64,000 nucleotides of DNA, taken from assembly GCF_025515275.1 (NCBI RefSeq), contig NZ_JAOPFU010000008.1, positions 1-64,000 of the forward strand, given 5' to 3'. Below are positions 44,708 through 53,526 of the stretch, in pieces. Position 1 is the stretch's first letter. The number at the start of each line of letters is the position of its first letter. The notes under the pieces were generated by a model that saw nothing but the letters and a program-made list of their open reading frames with translations, was not told the origin of the DNA and did no database searches. A program made the translations under genes and the position numbers. The DNA comes from Catenovulum sp. 2E275 (GTDB lineage: Bacteria > Pseudomonadota > Gammaproteobacteria > Enterobacterales > Alteromonadaceae).

Positions 44708-45796
44708 GTGAAGCAATTATTGAAAAAGCCATTTTATAAAATGATAGGGTTTTACTATTTATTTTTTAGCATCAATGCTGTTTGTCAGACTGATTTGAAT
44801 GTACCTTTGTCATTATCACTCAATCAAATTCAAATCCTGGGTTCACATAACAGTTATAAACGGCCTATTGAGTCGGCTTTATTGGAATTTATCAGTTCTA
44901 AGGATCCGCAACAGGCACAAGCGTTGAATTACTATCACCCCGATTTATCTACCCAGCTTACTCTTGGGTTAAGGCAGCTGGAAATCGATATTCTTAAAGA
45001 TAGTAAAGGTGGTGTTTTTGTTAACCCAATAGGGGAGACAATCGCTAAAAAAAAATTACTTACCAGCTCAGAAAAAAAAGATTTAGCTAAACCTGGTTTC
45101 AAGGTGATGCATAAACCAGATATCGATTTTATGAGTCACTGTATTTTATTTGATACTTGTTTAACCCAATTGAAACAATGGTCTGAGCAGAATCCTGAAC
45201 ATTTACCAATATTCATATTAATGAATATTAAAGAGAGTGCAACTCGTATTGTTGAAGGACAGCAGCCACAAACATTTTTACCTAAAGACTTTAGGCAACT
45301 GGACAATATATTAAAGCATGCTTTCCAAGAGAAACTCTTTACACCTGATAAATTAAGAGGGCACTATACTTCTTTACCACAAGCCATAAAGCAGCATGGG
45401 TGGCCAAAATTGGAAAAACTCAAAGGCTCATTTATCTTTATTCTGGATGCATCGGCTGAGCAGATTAACCGCTATCGTGGTGAAAATAAAAATTTAAACA
45501 ATTTATCTTTATTTGTCAGCGTAGACGAACAAGATCCCGGAGCTGCCATTTTTGTAATAAATGATCCTGTAAATCAATTTTATAAAATAAAACATTTGGT
45601 TAGTTCTGGTTTTATTGTAAGAACTCGATCGGATGCCACTATCCAAGATATTTTAGAGCATAATACTAAAAGGGCTCAGGCTGCGATTGCTAGCGGGGCT
45701 CAGATTATTTCTACAGATAGTTATCCTAACTCACCCTTGTCAAAACAATATCATTTCACGGTCAGTTTTAAACCAAATATATGGATAAATTTTTAG
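44708..45796 (+). CDS. Secreted PI-PLC-C1-like phosphodiesterase (calcium-dependent type)
   Basis: This 362-residue protein starts at GTG 44708 and has a signal peptide (cleavage near NAVCQT). Its layout matches the bacterial and fungal PI-PLC-C1-like family. ILGSHNSYKRPIE (43-55) carries the first catalytic His47, YYHPDLSTQLTLGLRQLEID (75-94) follows, and the second His135 lies in FKVMHKPDID. PI-PLC enzymes cut the phosphodiester of phosphatidylinositol or inositol-phosphate lipids, releasing inositol phosphate and diacylglycerol (or ceramide from inositol sphingolipids). The next gene, 18 bases on, is a phosphoesterase, and the operator at 44514 ties it to the MIOX gene. That combination supports an inositol-lipid substrate; the exact lipid is inferred. 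Confidence 0.75.
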   Translation: MKQLLKKPFYKMIGFYYLFFSINAVCQTDLNVPLSLSLNQIQILGSHNSYKRPIESALLEFISSKDPQQAQALNYYHPDLSTQLTLGLRQLEIDILKDSKGGVFVNPIGETIAKKKLLTSSEKKDLAKPGFKVMHKPDIDFMSHCILFDTCLTQLKQWSEQNPEHLPIFILMNIKESATRIVEGQQPQTFLPKDFRQLDNILKHAFQEKLFTPDKLRGHYTSLPQAIKQHGWPKLEKLKGSFIFILDASAEQINRYRGENKNLNNLSLFVSVDEQDPGAAIFVINDPVNQFYKIKHLVSSGFIVRTRSDATIQDILEHNTKRAQAAIASGAQIISTDSYPNSPLSKQYHFTVSFKPNIWINF

Positions 45797-45814
45797 TCTA
45801 GTTAAAGGTTTTAT

Positions 45815-47791
45815 ATGAAATTTTTTATTAAGTTACTTTGGTTATATTGCTTTTTTTTATCAACTAATATTGGAGCTGTTGGGTTAAGCATAAACAAAAT
45901 AGCGTTTATGCCAGACGTCCATTTTCAGGATATTTACGCTAATTTGGAGTTGCCAGAGCAAGCTATTTTTGAGCAGCCTATGTTGATCAGAAGTATGAAA
46001 GCTCAAATGAATTCTACTCGATTATTTAATGAGCCTTATTTTGCATTTATTTCAGCTTTGGATAAATTAGCAGAGCAGGGAATTAAGCTGGTCGTTTTGC
46101 CGGGAGATTTTAGTGATGATGGACAGCCAATCCATTTACAAAAGTTAAAGCAGTTATTTACCGATTATGAAAAACGTTATGGCATGCGATTTTATTTAGC
46201 GCCAGGTAATCATGACCCAGTGAAACCATGGCAAAGTGCACATGGTAAAGCCGATTTTTTAAATGCCAAAGGAGAAGAGTTTGCCATTTATAGTACTCAG
46301 CATTCGGCCTGTAAACAAAAAAATACTTCTAAGGTGGGTCAAGTTATATATTGTGATGATAGATTAAGTGCGTATGGTTATCAGGGGTTATTAAACACTT
46401 TAGGTGAATTTGGATTTACGCCACGTAATGAAGATTTATATTTTGAAACTCCCTTTTCAAACTACTCTCAGGCAAATTATCAAAGTCAAAAAGGCCAACA
46501 AGCGGCATTACTAACAAATAGACATTTTTTATTTTGTGATGACCAGTCTCAGAAAAATTGTATGCAGATGCCAGATTTAAGTTATTTGGTTGAACCTGTA
46601 GATGGACTCTGGTTGTTATCTATAGACGCCAATGTGTATGAACCAGAAATACTAGAGCAAGATTTATCTTTAATTAGCCAACACAAACGTAGCGATTTAT
46701 TAAAAGGTTCAAGTTATGCAGGGTATAACTCTGTGGTAAAAAATAAGCCTTTTTTGATTAGTTGGATAAAAAATGTGGTTGAAAGAGCCAGAGCAAATAA
46801 TAAAGTTTTGATTGCCTTTAGCCATTTTCCTTTGGGCGATTTTTATGATCAAGCATCGGATTTTCTTGCCCCTTTTGCTGGTAAAGATACCTATAATCAG
46901 AGACGTTTTCCTGTAGAGAGTACACTATCGACTTTTGCCAAAACAGGGTTAACAGTTCATTTTGCAGGACATATGCATATTAATGATTCTTCTGTATATA
47001 AAGATAAAGCTGGCAATAGCTTATTTAACATTCAAGCACCTTCAATTGCTGCATATAGCCCAGCTTATAAAATTTTGACGATACATTCTAAAGAGTTATT
47101 TGAGGTCGAAAGCATTGCTTTGGAACAAGTTGCCGAGTTTGATAAATTGTTTTCGATTTATCAAAAAGAATACCAACACTTAGTAAAAACAGATCCAAAC
47201 AATATATGGCAAGATGACATACTATCCGCAAAAAATTATAGAGAATTTACTGAGTTCCATTTAGTTGAATTGGTCAAAAACAGAATTCTAAAACAAGATT
47301 GGGCTCAGGTTGAAATTGATGCTTTCTCTGAGTTGACTGGCTATGACATGGTCGTGAGCGCTTTTTTACCTAGAAAAAATTATTCAGCTGAATATTTATT
47401 AAACCTCAAAAAAAATCAAACGGATTTATCAATATGGGGTCAAGCATGTAAACATGCTGATGAGTGGTTGTCTAGTCATCAACAGGTAAAAGAAAATTGG
47501 AATTGGCCTTTTATGCAACTTATCAATGATTATTATCGAATGGCCTCTGCTGATGAGCTCGCTAGACGAAGCGATATTAGTCACCAGCAAATTAAAAAAT
47601 ATCAAATACTCAGTGGAGATTTAGCAATAGGCTCTTGTCCTTTAACTAAGATTAAATTAACGGATCAAAACAGTTTTAATCAGAGAGTATCATGTTTAAT
47701 TTTGGCTATGGGTCAGTCTATAAAGTCAGAACCAGCAGATCATTTTTTTATTGATTTAAAACAATCTAAATTACGTAGAAGCCCTAAATAG
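45815..47791 (+). CDS. Secreted calcineurin-like metallophosphoesterase
   Basis: This 658-residue protein has a signal peptide (about 1-22) and the full set of metallophosphatase motifs: MPDVHFQD (Asp34, His36), PGDFSDDG (Asp98), APGNHDP (Asn132, His133), SHFPLGDF and FAGHMHIND. The catalytic domain spans about 27-400; the C-terminal about 250 residues are helical and not recognised. Such enzymes hydrolyse phosphomono- or diesters with two metal ions. Being 18 bases after the PI-PLC-like gene, it could dephosphorylate the released inositol phosphate in the periplasm before uptake. That role is inferred; nucleotides or glycerophosphodiesters are alternatives. Confidence 0.83.
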   Translation: MKFFIKLLWLYCFFLSTNIGAVGLSINKIAFMPDVHFQDIYANLELPEQAIFEQPMLIRSMKAQMNSTRLFNEPYFAFISALDKLAEQGIKLVVLPGDFSDDGQPIHLQKLKQLFTDYEKRYGMRFYLAPGNHDPVKPWQSAHGKADFLNAKGEEFAIYSTQHSACKQKNTSKVGQVIYCDDRLSAYGYQGLLNTLGEFGFTPRNEDLYFETPFSNYSQANYQSQKGQQAALLTNRHFLFCDDQSQKNCMQMPDLSYLVEPVDGLWLLSIDANVYEPEILEQDLSLISQHKRSDLLKGSSYAGYNSVVKNKPFLISWIKNVVERARANNKVLIAFSHFPLGDFYDQASDFLAPFAGKDTYNQRRFPVESTLSTFAKTGLTVHFAGHMHINDSSVYKDKAGNSLFNIQAPSIAAYSPAYKILTIHSKELFEVESIALEQVAEFDKLFSIYQKEYQHLVKTDPNNIWQDDILSAKNYREFTEFHLVELVKNRILKQDWAQVEIDAFSELTGYDMVVSAFLPRKNYSAEYLLNLKKNQTDLSIWGQACKHADEWLSSHQQVKENWNWPFMQLINDYYRMASADELARRSDISHQQIKKYQILSGDLAIGSCPLTKIKLTDQNSFNQRVSCLILAMGQSIKSEPADHFFIDLKQSKLRRSPK

Positions 47792-47870
47792 AATATAAAC
47801 TGTTGTTTATTATTAATATTTTTTATATTCAAAGTGTTAAATAAGTGTTTAAAAAAATCTATAAAGTGTT

Positions 47871-47884
47871 TGACACCGGTGTCA
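47871..47884. promoter_or_regulatory. LacI operator TGACACCGGTGTCA, site 4 (receptor promoter, distal)
   Basis: The exact palindrome lies 276 bases before the TonB receptor. A second copy follows 144 bases (centre to centre) downstream, a spacing that would permit DNA looping between two bound repressors. No ORF is present in 47792-48159. Confidence 0.85.
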
Positions 47885-48014
47885 GTGTGAGTGTATAGTG
47901 AGCTTAAAGTTAATTGATGTGACTTTTGTTGTATAAAAATAGTTAACGGATCTTGCTGTATAAGTTGTCAGCGAAGAAAATAGCGGAATTTATACTTTTT
48001 TATTTATTAATGCA

Positions 48015-48028
48015 TGACACCGGTGTCA
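48015..48028. promoter_or_regulatory. LacI operator TGACACCGGTGTCA, site 5 (receptor promoter, proximal)
   Basis: The palindrome extends to CATGACACCGGTGTCATG (48013-48030), 132 bases before the receptor start. Confidence 0.85.
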
Positions 48029-48159
48029 TGTGGTTTTGAAAATTTAGAAAAATAACTTTTTATAGTTTGATTTGAACTAAATTAAAGTTGAATACTAAAT
48101 TTTTAAATAATGCTTAAACAATAACCTGATGCGATTTTATCGTAAACTGGAGTGCTAAC

Positions 48160-50874
48160 ATGAAATTTACACACAATAAAAGTTTGTTGTCTCTGGCTGT
48201 AATAAGTGGCTTAACTAGTTTATATCATTCTTCTGTCTATGCTGCTGAAGGCGCACAAACAGATGTTGAAGAAGTCATTGAAGTTAAAGGCTTTAGAAGT
48301 TCATTAATTAAAGCTCGTGATTTAAAGCGCGATGCTATAGGTTCACAAGATAGTATTGTGGCAGAAGATATTGCGGATTTTCCTGATTTAAACTTGGCTG
48401 ACTCTTTACAGCGTGTCCCTGGTATTTCGATTACTCGTGAAGGCGGTGAAGGCCGTAATATTTCTCTGCGTGGTTTAGGTCCTGATTTTGCCAGAGTTCA
48501 GTTAAATGGAATGGAAGCGTTAGCTACCAGCGCATCAGCGATGGATAGCCGTGGTGCTGTTAGCCGTTCGCGTGCATTTGACTTTAATATTTTTGCATCT
48601 GAATTATTTAACCAAATTGATGTTAAAAAGTCATATCAAGCTAGTTTAGATGAAGGTGGTATTGGCGGTACTGTTAATTTACGTTCAGCTAAACCTTTTG
48701 ATTATGATGGATTTACTGCTGCTGCTAATGCTCAATTAGGAACAAATAGTCAGACTGATGAAATCGATCCTCGTGTTTCTTTTATTGTTTCAAATACATG
48801 GGATGATTTTGGGGCTTTATTCTCAGCATCTTATAGTAAACGTAATATTAATGAGCAAGGTTATAATGGTTATCGCTGGCGTAAGCGTACTGTCGATAGC
48901 TCTGGTTATAGTGATTCTTTATCTCAGGAAGTTAAAGATGCTTTAGAAAATGGCGAAATATTTTTTAACCGAGGTAACCGATATTCTGTTTGGGAAAACG
49001 AGCAAGAAAGAACAGGTTTAGCTACTTCTTTACAATATCGTCCATCAATGGAATTGACCTTTGACTTAGATATTTTATATAGCGAACTAACTAATAACCG
49101 AAGTGAATTCCATTTACCTACTTCAGGTTCTAGTAGTACAGCTATTGGTTATATTGATGCGTTAGAAATTATCCCGGCATCAGATGGCGATGGTTATGAA
49201 GCAGTGTATGGTGAGTTTTCAAATACTCCGCTGCGCACAGAAACTCGTGAAGATTTAGATACCACAAAATTCACGCAAATTACTTTATCTAATCGCTGGG
49301 TTGTATCAGATAGGTTAACTTTTAAAACTTTAATTGGGCATTCAGAATCTAAATTTAGTCAGCCAAAGTTGGATAAATTTTATACTGAAACTACAGGGGA
49401 TATTACGACGGATTATCGTGGTTCTCATCGCTTTGATCCAGTTAATACTTATAGTATAGACCCTACTGATACCAGTGTTTGGACGTTCCGAGAGATTGAT
49501 TTACGTGAAGATAGAATTGATAACATTTTTGATATCTTTAGTGTAGATGGTAACTATGTATTAACTGATGAATCTTCTTTAAAATTTGGGATTTCATTAA
49601 AAAGTTTCGAAAACGAACGTGAGCTTAGACAAAGCAACGATATAGGTAATAGTACTGAAACCCCTCAAAATAATGATGTTCGAACTATCGATGAATTAGC
49701 TTATACATATTCAAATCATGATGTTTATGATTGGATTGCAATCGATTTAGATAAAGCAATGGACTTTTATGGTGTAGATCGCAAACTCACTTCTAATGAC
49801 ATTGTTAATAGTGCATCCGGAAAAGTTGAAGAAGAAACAAATGCAGCTTTTGTTGAATATGAATGGGTGAATTATTTTAGTGACAGTGTATTACGTGGTA
49901 ATTTTGGTCTTCGTTATTATGACACTGAGATCACCTCTTATGGCGTAACTAATGGAACAGATGTTAAAATTGGCTCAGGTTATGATGGTGTATTACCAGC
50001 ATTAAACTTAGCATGGGAACCAACAGACAATACAGTCGTTCGTTTCAGTGCAGCTAAAAATGTTACCCGCCCTTCATTAGGTTCGTTAGGTGTATCGGGT
50101 GAAGTACAAGTTGACCCTGATGGCTCTAGAGGTTTAGATGTTTCTGCTGGTAATCCAAGATTAAAACCATTTGAATCTAATAACTATGATGCTTCTTATG
50201 AATGGTATTTTTCTGATGAAGGCTCTGTAGCTGTTGGATTATTCTATAAAGAAATTGACAACTTTATTATTGGTAAAACGGTTGAAGTTCCTTATTCAGA
50301 GACAGGTTTCCCTCTTTCTTTATTGGACGAGAGTTTAGGTCAGACAGGTGATACTATTTTTAGCTATACACGTCCTGAAAATGGTAAGTCTACTGATATT
50401 AAAGGTATGGAACTTTCATTCCAAAGCTTGTTTACATTTTTACCAGCGCCATTTGATAATATGGGTGTCGTAGCAAACTATACGTATGCTGATGGTGAGT
50501 TTTTATATGAAAACGTTCAAAACTCTGGCGTTGATCAATATAAAACCTTTGAAGGTCTGTCAAAACATAATACAAACTTCACCTTATATTATGAAACTGA
50601 AAAATGGGGTGCTCGTGTATCTGCTGCAACAAGAAGTGACTATATCACTTGGGGTGCTGGGGTAGCTGAAGATGAAGATGAGCACGGCTTCCATGGTACT
50701 ACATTTATGGATATGTCAGTATTCTATCAAGTCAATGACAATCTTAAGTTAACTTTAGAAGGGGTTAATTTAACAGATGAAAAAGACGAACAATACAGTG
50801 ATACTGCTGACCGTATCTATAATGTGACAACCAGTGGACGTACTTTCTATTTAGGTGCTTCTTACAAGTTTTAA
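48160..50874 (+). CDS. TonB-dependent receptor (TonB-Xanth-Caul type) under LacI control
   Basis: This 904-residue outer-membrane receptor has a strong ribosome binding site (GGAG), a signal peptide ending near SVYAAE, a TonB-box-like EVIEVKGFRSSL, a plug with DSIVAEDIADFPDLNLADSL and GRNISLRGLGPDFARVQLNG, and a long barrel ending LGASYKF. It is a paralogue of the receptor at 6606, sharing DEGGIGGTVNL-type plug features. Two operator copies lie upstream, the strongest regulatory signature in the window. Within the proposed regulon it would import the glycan or inositol-phosphate head group released outside. Ligand identity is inferred. Confidence 0.93.
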   Translation: MKFTHNKSLLSLAVISGLTSLYHSSVYAAEGAQTDVEEVIEVKGFRSSLIKARDLKRDAIGSQDSIVAEDIADFPDLNLADSLQRVPGISITREGGEGRNISLRGLGPDFARVQLNGMEALATSASAMDSRGAVSRSRAFDFNIFASELFNQIDVKKSYQASLDEGGIGGTVNLRSAKPFDYDGFTAAANAQLGTNSQTDEIDPRVSFIVSNTWDDFGALFSASYSKRNINEQGYNGYRWRKRTVDSSGYSDSLSQEVKDALENGEIFFNRGNRYSVWENEQERTGLATSLQYRPSMELTFDLDILYSELTNNRSEFHLPTSGSSSTAIGYIDALEIIPASDGDGYEAVYGEFSNTPLRTETREDLDTTKFTQITLSNRWVVSDRLTFKTLIGHSESKFSQPKLDKFYTETTGDITTDYRGSHRFDPVNTYSIDPTDTSVWTFREIDLREDRIDNIFDIFSVDGNYVLTDESSLKFGISLKSFENERELRQSNDIGNSTETPQNNDVRTIDELAYTYSNHDVYDWIAIDLDKAMDFYGVDRKLTSNDIVNSASGKVEEETNAAFVEYEWVNYFSDSVLRGNFGLRYYDTEITSYGVTNGTDVKIGSGYDGVLPALNLAWEPTDNTVVRFSAAKNVTRPSLGSLGVSGEVQVDPDGSRGLDVSAGNPRLKPFESNNYDASYEWYFSDEGSVAVGLFYKEIDNFIIGKTVEVPYSETGFPLSLLDESLGQTGDTIFSYTRPENGKSTDIKGMELSFQSLFTFLPAPFDNMGVVANYTYADGEFLYENVQNSGVDQYKTFEGLSKHNTNFTLYYETEKWGARVSAATRSDYITWGAGVAEDEDEHGFHGTTFMDMSVFYQVNDNLKLTLEGVNLTDEKDEQYSDTADRIYNVTTSGRTFYLGASYKF

Positions 50875-50929
50875 CCTCTCCTCTGTTGAACATGCCGGGG
50901 CTGATATTTAGCCTTTGGCGTGTTTTTTT

Positions 50930-50960
50930 AAACCTGAGTTTTCTACACTCAGGTTTTTTT
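50930..50960 (+). terminator. Intrinsic terminator after the receptor gene
   Basis: AAACCTGAG (50930-50938) pairs perfectly with CTCAGGTTT (50948-50956) and is followed by T-runs. A weaker GC-rich hairpin at about 50893-50921, also followed by T, precedes it, giving tandem terminators. The tandem GH43 gene starts 38 bases later, so its expression relies on read-through or a promoter inside this short gap. Confidence 0.8.
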
Positions 50961-50997
50961 GTTTCTGATTAATATATTTAGATCAATGGATGTAAAC

Positions 50998-53172
50998 ATG
51001 AAACGACTTGTCATTTCTATTTTTTGTCTTGTTATGACTGGCTTAGTTGCTTGTTCTTCTGAGCGGGTTAAAACTAACCAGACAGATAATATTGAAGCAC
51101 AGCAGTATGCTGGCTATTTATTTGCATATTTTGTTGGTAATGACCCCGGCGAAGAGCAAGTTTATTTTGCTTTAAGTGCGGATGGCTTTAATTATCGAGC
51201 ATTAAATCAAGGTAAGCCAGTATTAAACTCAACAGATATCAGTTCTACTGGCGGGGTAAGAGATCCTCATATTTTGCGCGGTCAGGATGGTTATTTTTAC
51301 ATGGTACTAACAGATTTATATGTACCTAAGATGCAATGGAATAACACTGCCATGGTGATGCTTAAATCAAAAGATTTAATTAATTGGAGTCATTCTATAA
51401 TTGATATTCCCAATCGTTTTCCAACTCAGTTTGGTGATGTTAATCGGGTTTGGGCGCCACAAACAATTTATGATAAAGCCGCTGAAAAAAATATGTTGTA
51501 CTTTAGTATGAAACAAGCTGATGGCCCGGATATTATTTATTATGCTTATGCCAACCCGTCATTTACCGATTTAGAATCGACCCCTAAGCAACTTTATTTT
51601 CCACCTACGCAGAGCAATAGCAAAGCATCTATTGATGGCGATATTATTGAAAAGGATGGTAAATTCTATTTATATCATAAAGCAGAGGATGGAACACCAG
51701 GGATCAAATTAGCTATTTCAGATGAGTTAACGCAAGGTTATAAACTAGTTAGTACAGATCGGGTTGATCGTGAAGTTAATTCAGTTGAGGGCAGTGCTAC
51801 TTTTAAATTAATTGATTCAGATGAATATATATTGATGTACGATGTGTATAAAAAAGGAGAATATCAATTTGCTAAAAGTAATGATTTGTTAAATTTTGAG
51901 ATTATTGATCAAGATATAACAATGAACTTTCATCCCCGTCATGGTAGCGTAATCCCAGTGACACAAAGCGAAATTGATGCTTTAGTTCAAAAATGGGGAT
52001 CGTTTAACGGTGCGGTTGCCTCATCTGCTTCGGAGCAGGTCAAAAAAATGAACTTAGTGATCGATGACCAGAAGCAAACCATTTATTTACCTGTTAAATC
52101 TGGTACCGATTTAACGGCTTTTGATCCTAAATTTATTTTAACGCCTGGTGCTAGCATATCACCTACAGGAAAACAGGATTTTTCAGCAGGCGATGTCGAT
52201 TATCAAGTGACAGTAAATCAACAAACAAAAACCTATAAAGTCAGTGCTAGGGTGAATAATAACCCCGTTATTGCCGGTTATTATGCCGATCCGGAAATTA
52301 TTTATTCACAACGGGATAAGAAATATTATTTATATCCGACTTCGGATGGTTTTACTGATTGGTCTGGAACTCATTTTGAAACATTTTCTAGTACAGATTT
52401 AATCAACTGGAAAAACGAAGGCGTGATTTTGGATCTTAAAAAGCAGGTAACATGGGCAGATCGCAATGCATGGGCGCCAGCCGCAATAGAACATAAAACC
52501 TCAGATAAATATCAATATTTTTATTATTTTACTGCAGCTCAAAAAATTGGGGTTGCGGTTGCCGATAATCCGCAAGGGCCTTTTATAGACTCAGGTAAAG
52601 CACTGATTGATTTTAAACCTGACGGTATTACTGACGGGCAGGAAATAGATCCAGATGTATTTAAAGATCCGGTTTCCGGTAAAAGTTATTTATATTGGGG
52701 AAATATATATATGGCGGTTGCTGAACTTAATAAAGATATGACTAGCATCGATAAATCATCACTTCGGGTATTAACTCCAAATACAACTTTCCGTGAAGGA
52801 GTAGAAGTATTTTATCGAAATGGGCTGTATTATTTTTTATGGTCAGAAAATGATACCCGTCATCCTGATTATCGTGTGCGTTATGCAACATCAAAATCTC
52901 CTACCGGGCCTCTAAATATCTCGGAAAATAATTTAGTCATAGCCAAAGATATTGAAAAACAGATATTTGCAACAGGTCATAATTCTGTGATTAATAAACC
53001 TGGGACTGATGAGTGGTATATTGTTTATCATAGGTTTAATCGTCCTCATGGTAAAAATATGGGTCGAGCAGCAGGATTCCACCGCGAAGTTTGTATTGAT
53101 AAATTAGTGTTTAATCCTGATGGTTCCATCAAACAAACGATACCGACTCTCGAAGGGATAAATCCTCAGTAA
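50998..53172 (+). CDS. Lipoprotein with two tandem GH43 domains
   Basis: The start at 50998 (MKRLVISIFC) gives a lipoprotein signal (LVACSS, Cys19 or near); upstream in-frame codons run into the terminator and are not used. The 724-residue product has a first GH43 propeller (about 35-330: VRDPHIL, SIDGDII, VEGSATF), a short Ig-like bridge (SPTGKQDFSAGDVDYQVTV), and a second GH43 propeller (about 415-720: YYADPEI, EIDPDVF, REGVEVF). Base, modulator and acid residues appear intact in both. Double-GH43 proteins often act on two linkages of one branched glycan, such as arabinose and xylose or galactose. The protein follows the LacI-controlled receptor and is probably co-expressed with it. Confidence 0.85.
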   Translation: MKRLVISIFCLVMTGLVACSSERVKTNQTDNIEAQQYAGYLFAYFVGNDPGEEQVYFALSADGFNYRALNQGKPVLNSTDISSTGGVRDPHILRGQDGYFYMVLTDLYVPKMQWNNTAMVMLKSKDLINWSHSIIDIPNRFPTQFGDVNRVWAPQTIYDKAAEKNMLYFSMKQADGPDIIYYAYANPSFTDLESTPKQLYFPPTQSNSKASIDGDIIEKDGKFYLYHKAEDGTPGIKLAISDELTQGYKLVSTDRVDREVNSVEGSATFKLIDSDEYILMYDVYKKGEYQFAKSNDLLNFEIIDQDITMNFHPRHGSVIPVTQSEIDALVQKWGSFNGAVASSASEQVKKMNLVIDDQKQTIYLPVKSGTDLTAFDPKFILTPGASISPTGKQDFSAGDVDYQVTVNQQTKTYKVSARVNNNPVIAGYYADPEIIYSQRDKKYYLYPTSDGFTDWSGTHFETFSSTDLINWKNEGVILDLKKQVTWADRNAWAPAAIEHKTSDKYQYFYYFTAAQKIGVAVADNPQGPFIDSGKALIDFKPDGITDGQEIDPDVFKDPVSGKSYLYWGNIYMAVAELNKDMTSIDKSSLRVLTPNTTFREGVEVFYRNGLYYFLWSENDTRHPDYRVRYATSKSPTGPLNISENNLVIAKDIEKQIFATGHNSVINKPGTDEWYIVYHRFNRPHGKNMGRAAGFHREVCIDKLVFNPDGSIKQTIPTLEGINPQ

Positions 53173-53230
53173 AAGGGAGGAAGCTGAGGTTTGATACAAA
53201 TTTAGTTAAAACCTAAATTTTGGCATTTCT

Positions 53231-53390
53231 TCTACGTTAGCCTACATGGATGTGGACTAGCGTCACTTTACAGGAATAGAAAAATTTTATGCTCTTAATA
53301 TATACGTTCCACATCAGTCATAATATCTGGCATAAATACTAAATAAACTGCTGAAAAGTTGTGCTCAAAAAATCAACAGGCCCTGGTGAT
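53231..53390. repeat. Complex intergenic repeat element, diverged copy 2
   Basis: The 354-base gap after the tandem GH43 gene has no ORF. CCTACATGGATGTGG (53241) and TCAACAGGCCCTGGTG (53373) match segments of the element at 42969-43301 in the same order and orientation, though shorter. It appears to be a decayed copy of the same repeat. Confidence 0.45.
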
Positions 53391-53471
53391 TTTCACAATT
53401 CACAAAATTTCTCTGACCATTCACCAAAAAGAAAATCAGGTTTGTTTTGACTGAATTTATTATTTCGGCAT

Positions 53472-53489
53472 AATGCTACCGGTAGCATT
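53472..53489. promoter_or_regulatory. Perfect 18-bp palindrome upstream of the alpha/beta hydrolase
   Basis: AATGCTACCGGTAGCATT is an exact palindrome with a central CG, as in LacI operators, 38 bases before the hydrolase start. It differs from both operator types elsewhere in the window, so its regulator is probably encoded outside. Confidence 0.7.
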
Positions 53490-53526
53490 TTAAGCTAATG
53501 TTAATTTAAATTGTAAAGGTAGTTAA

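Noticed and set aside
50959-50997. Upstream extension of the tandem GH43 gene
   Set aside because: The extension would start at a TTG in the T-run of an intrinsic terminator; the ATG at 50998 gives a proper lipoprotein signal.
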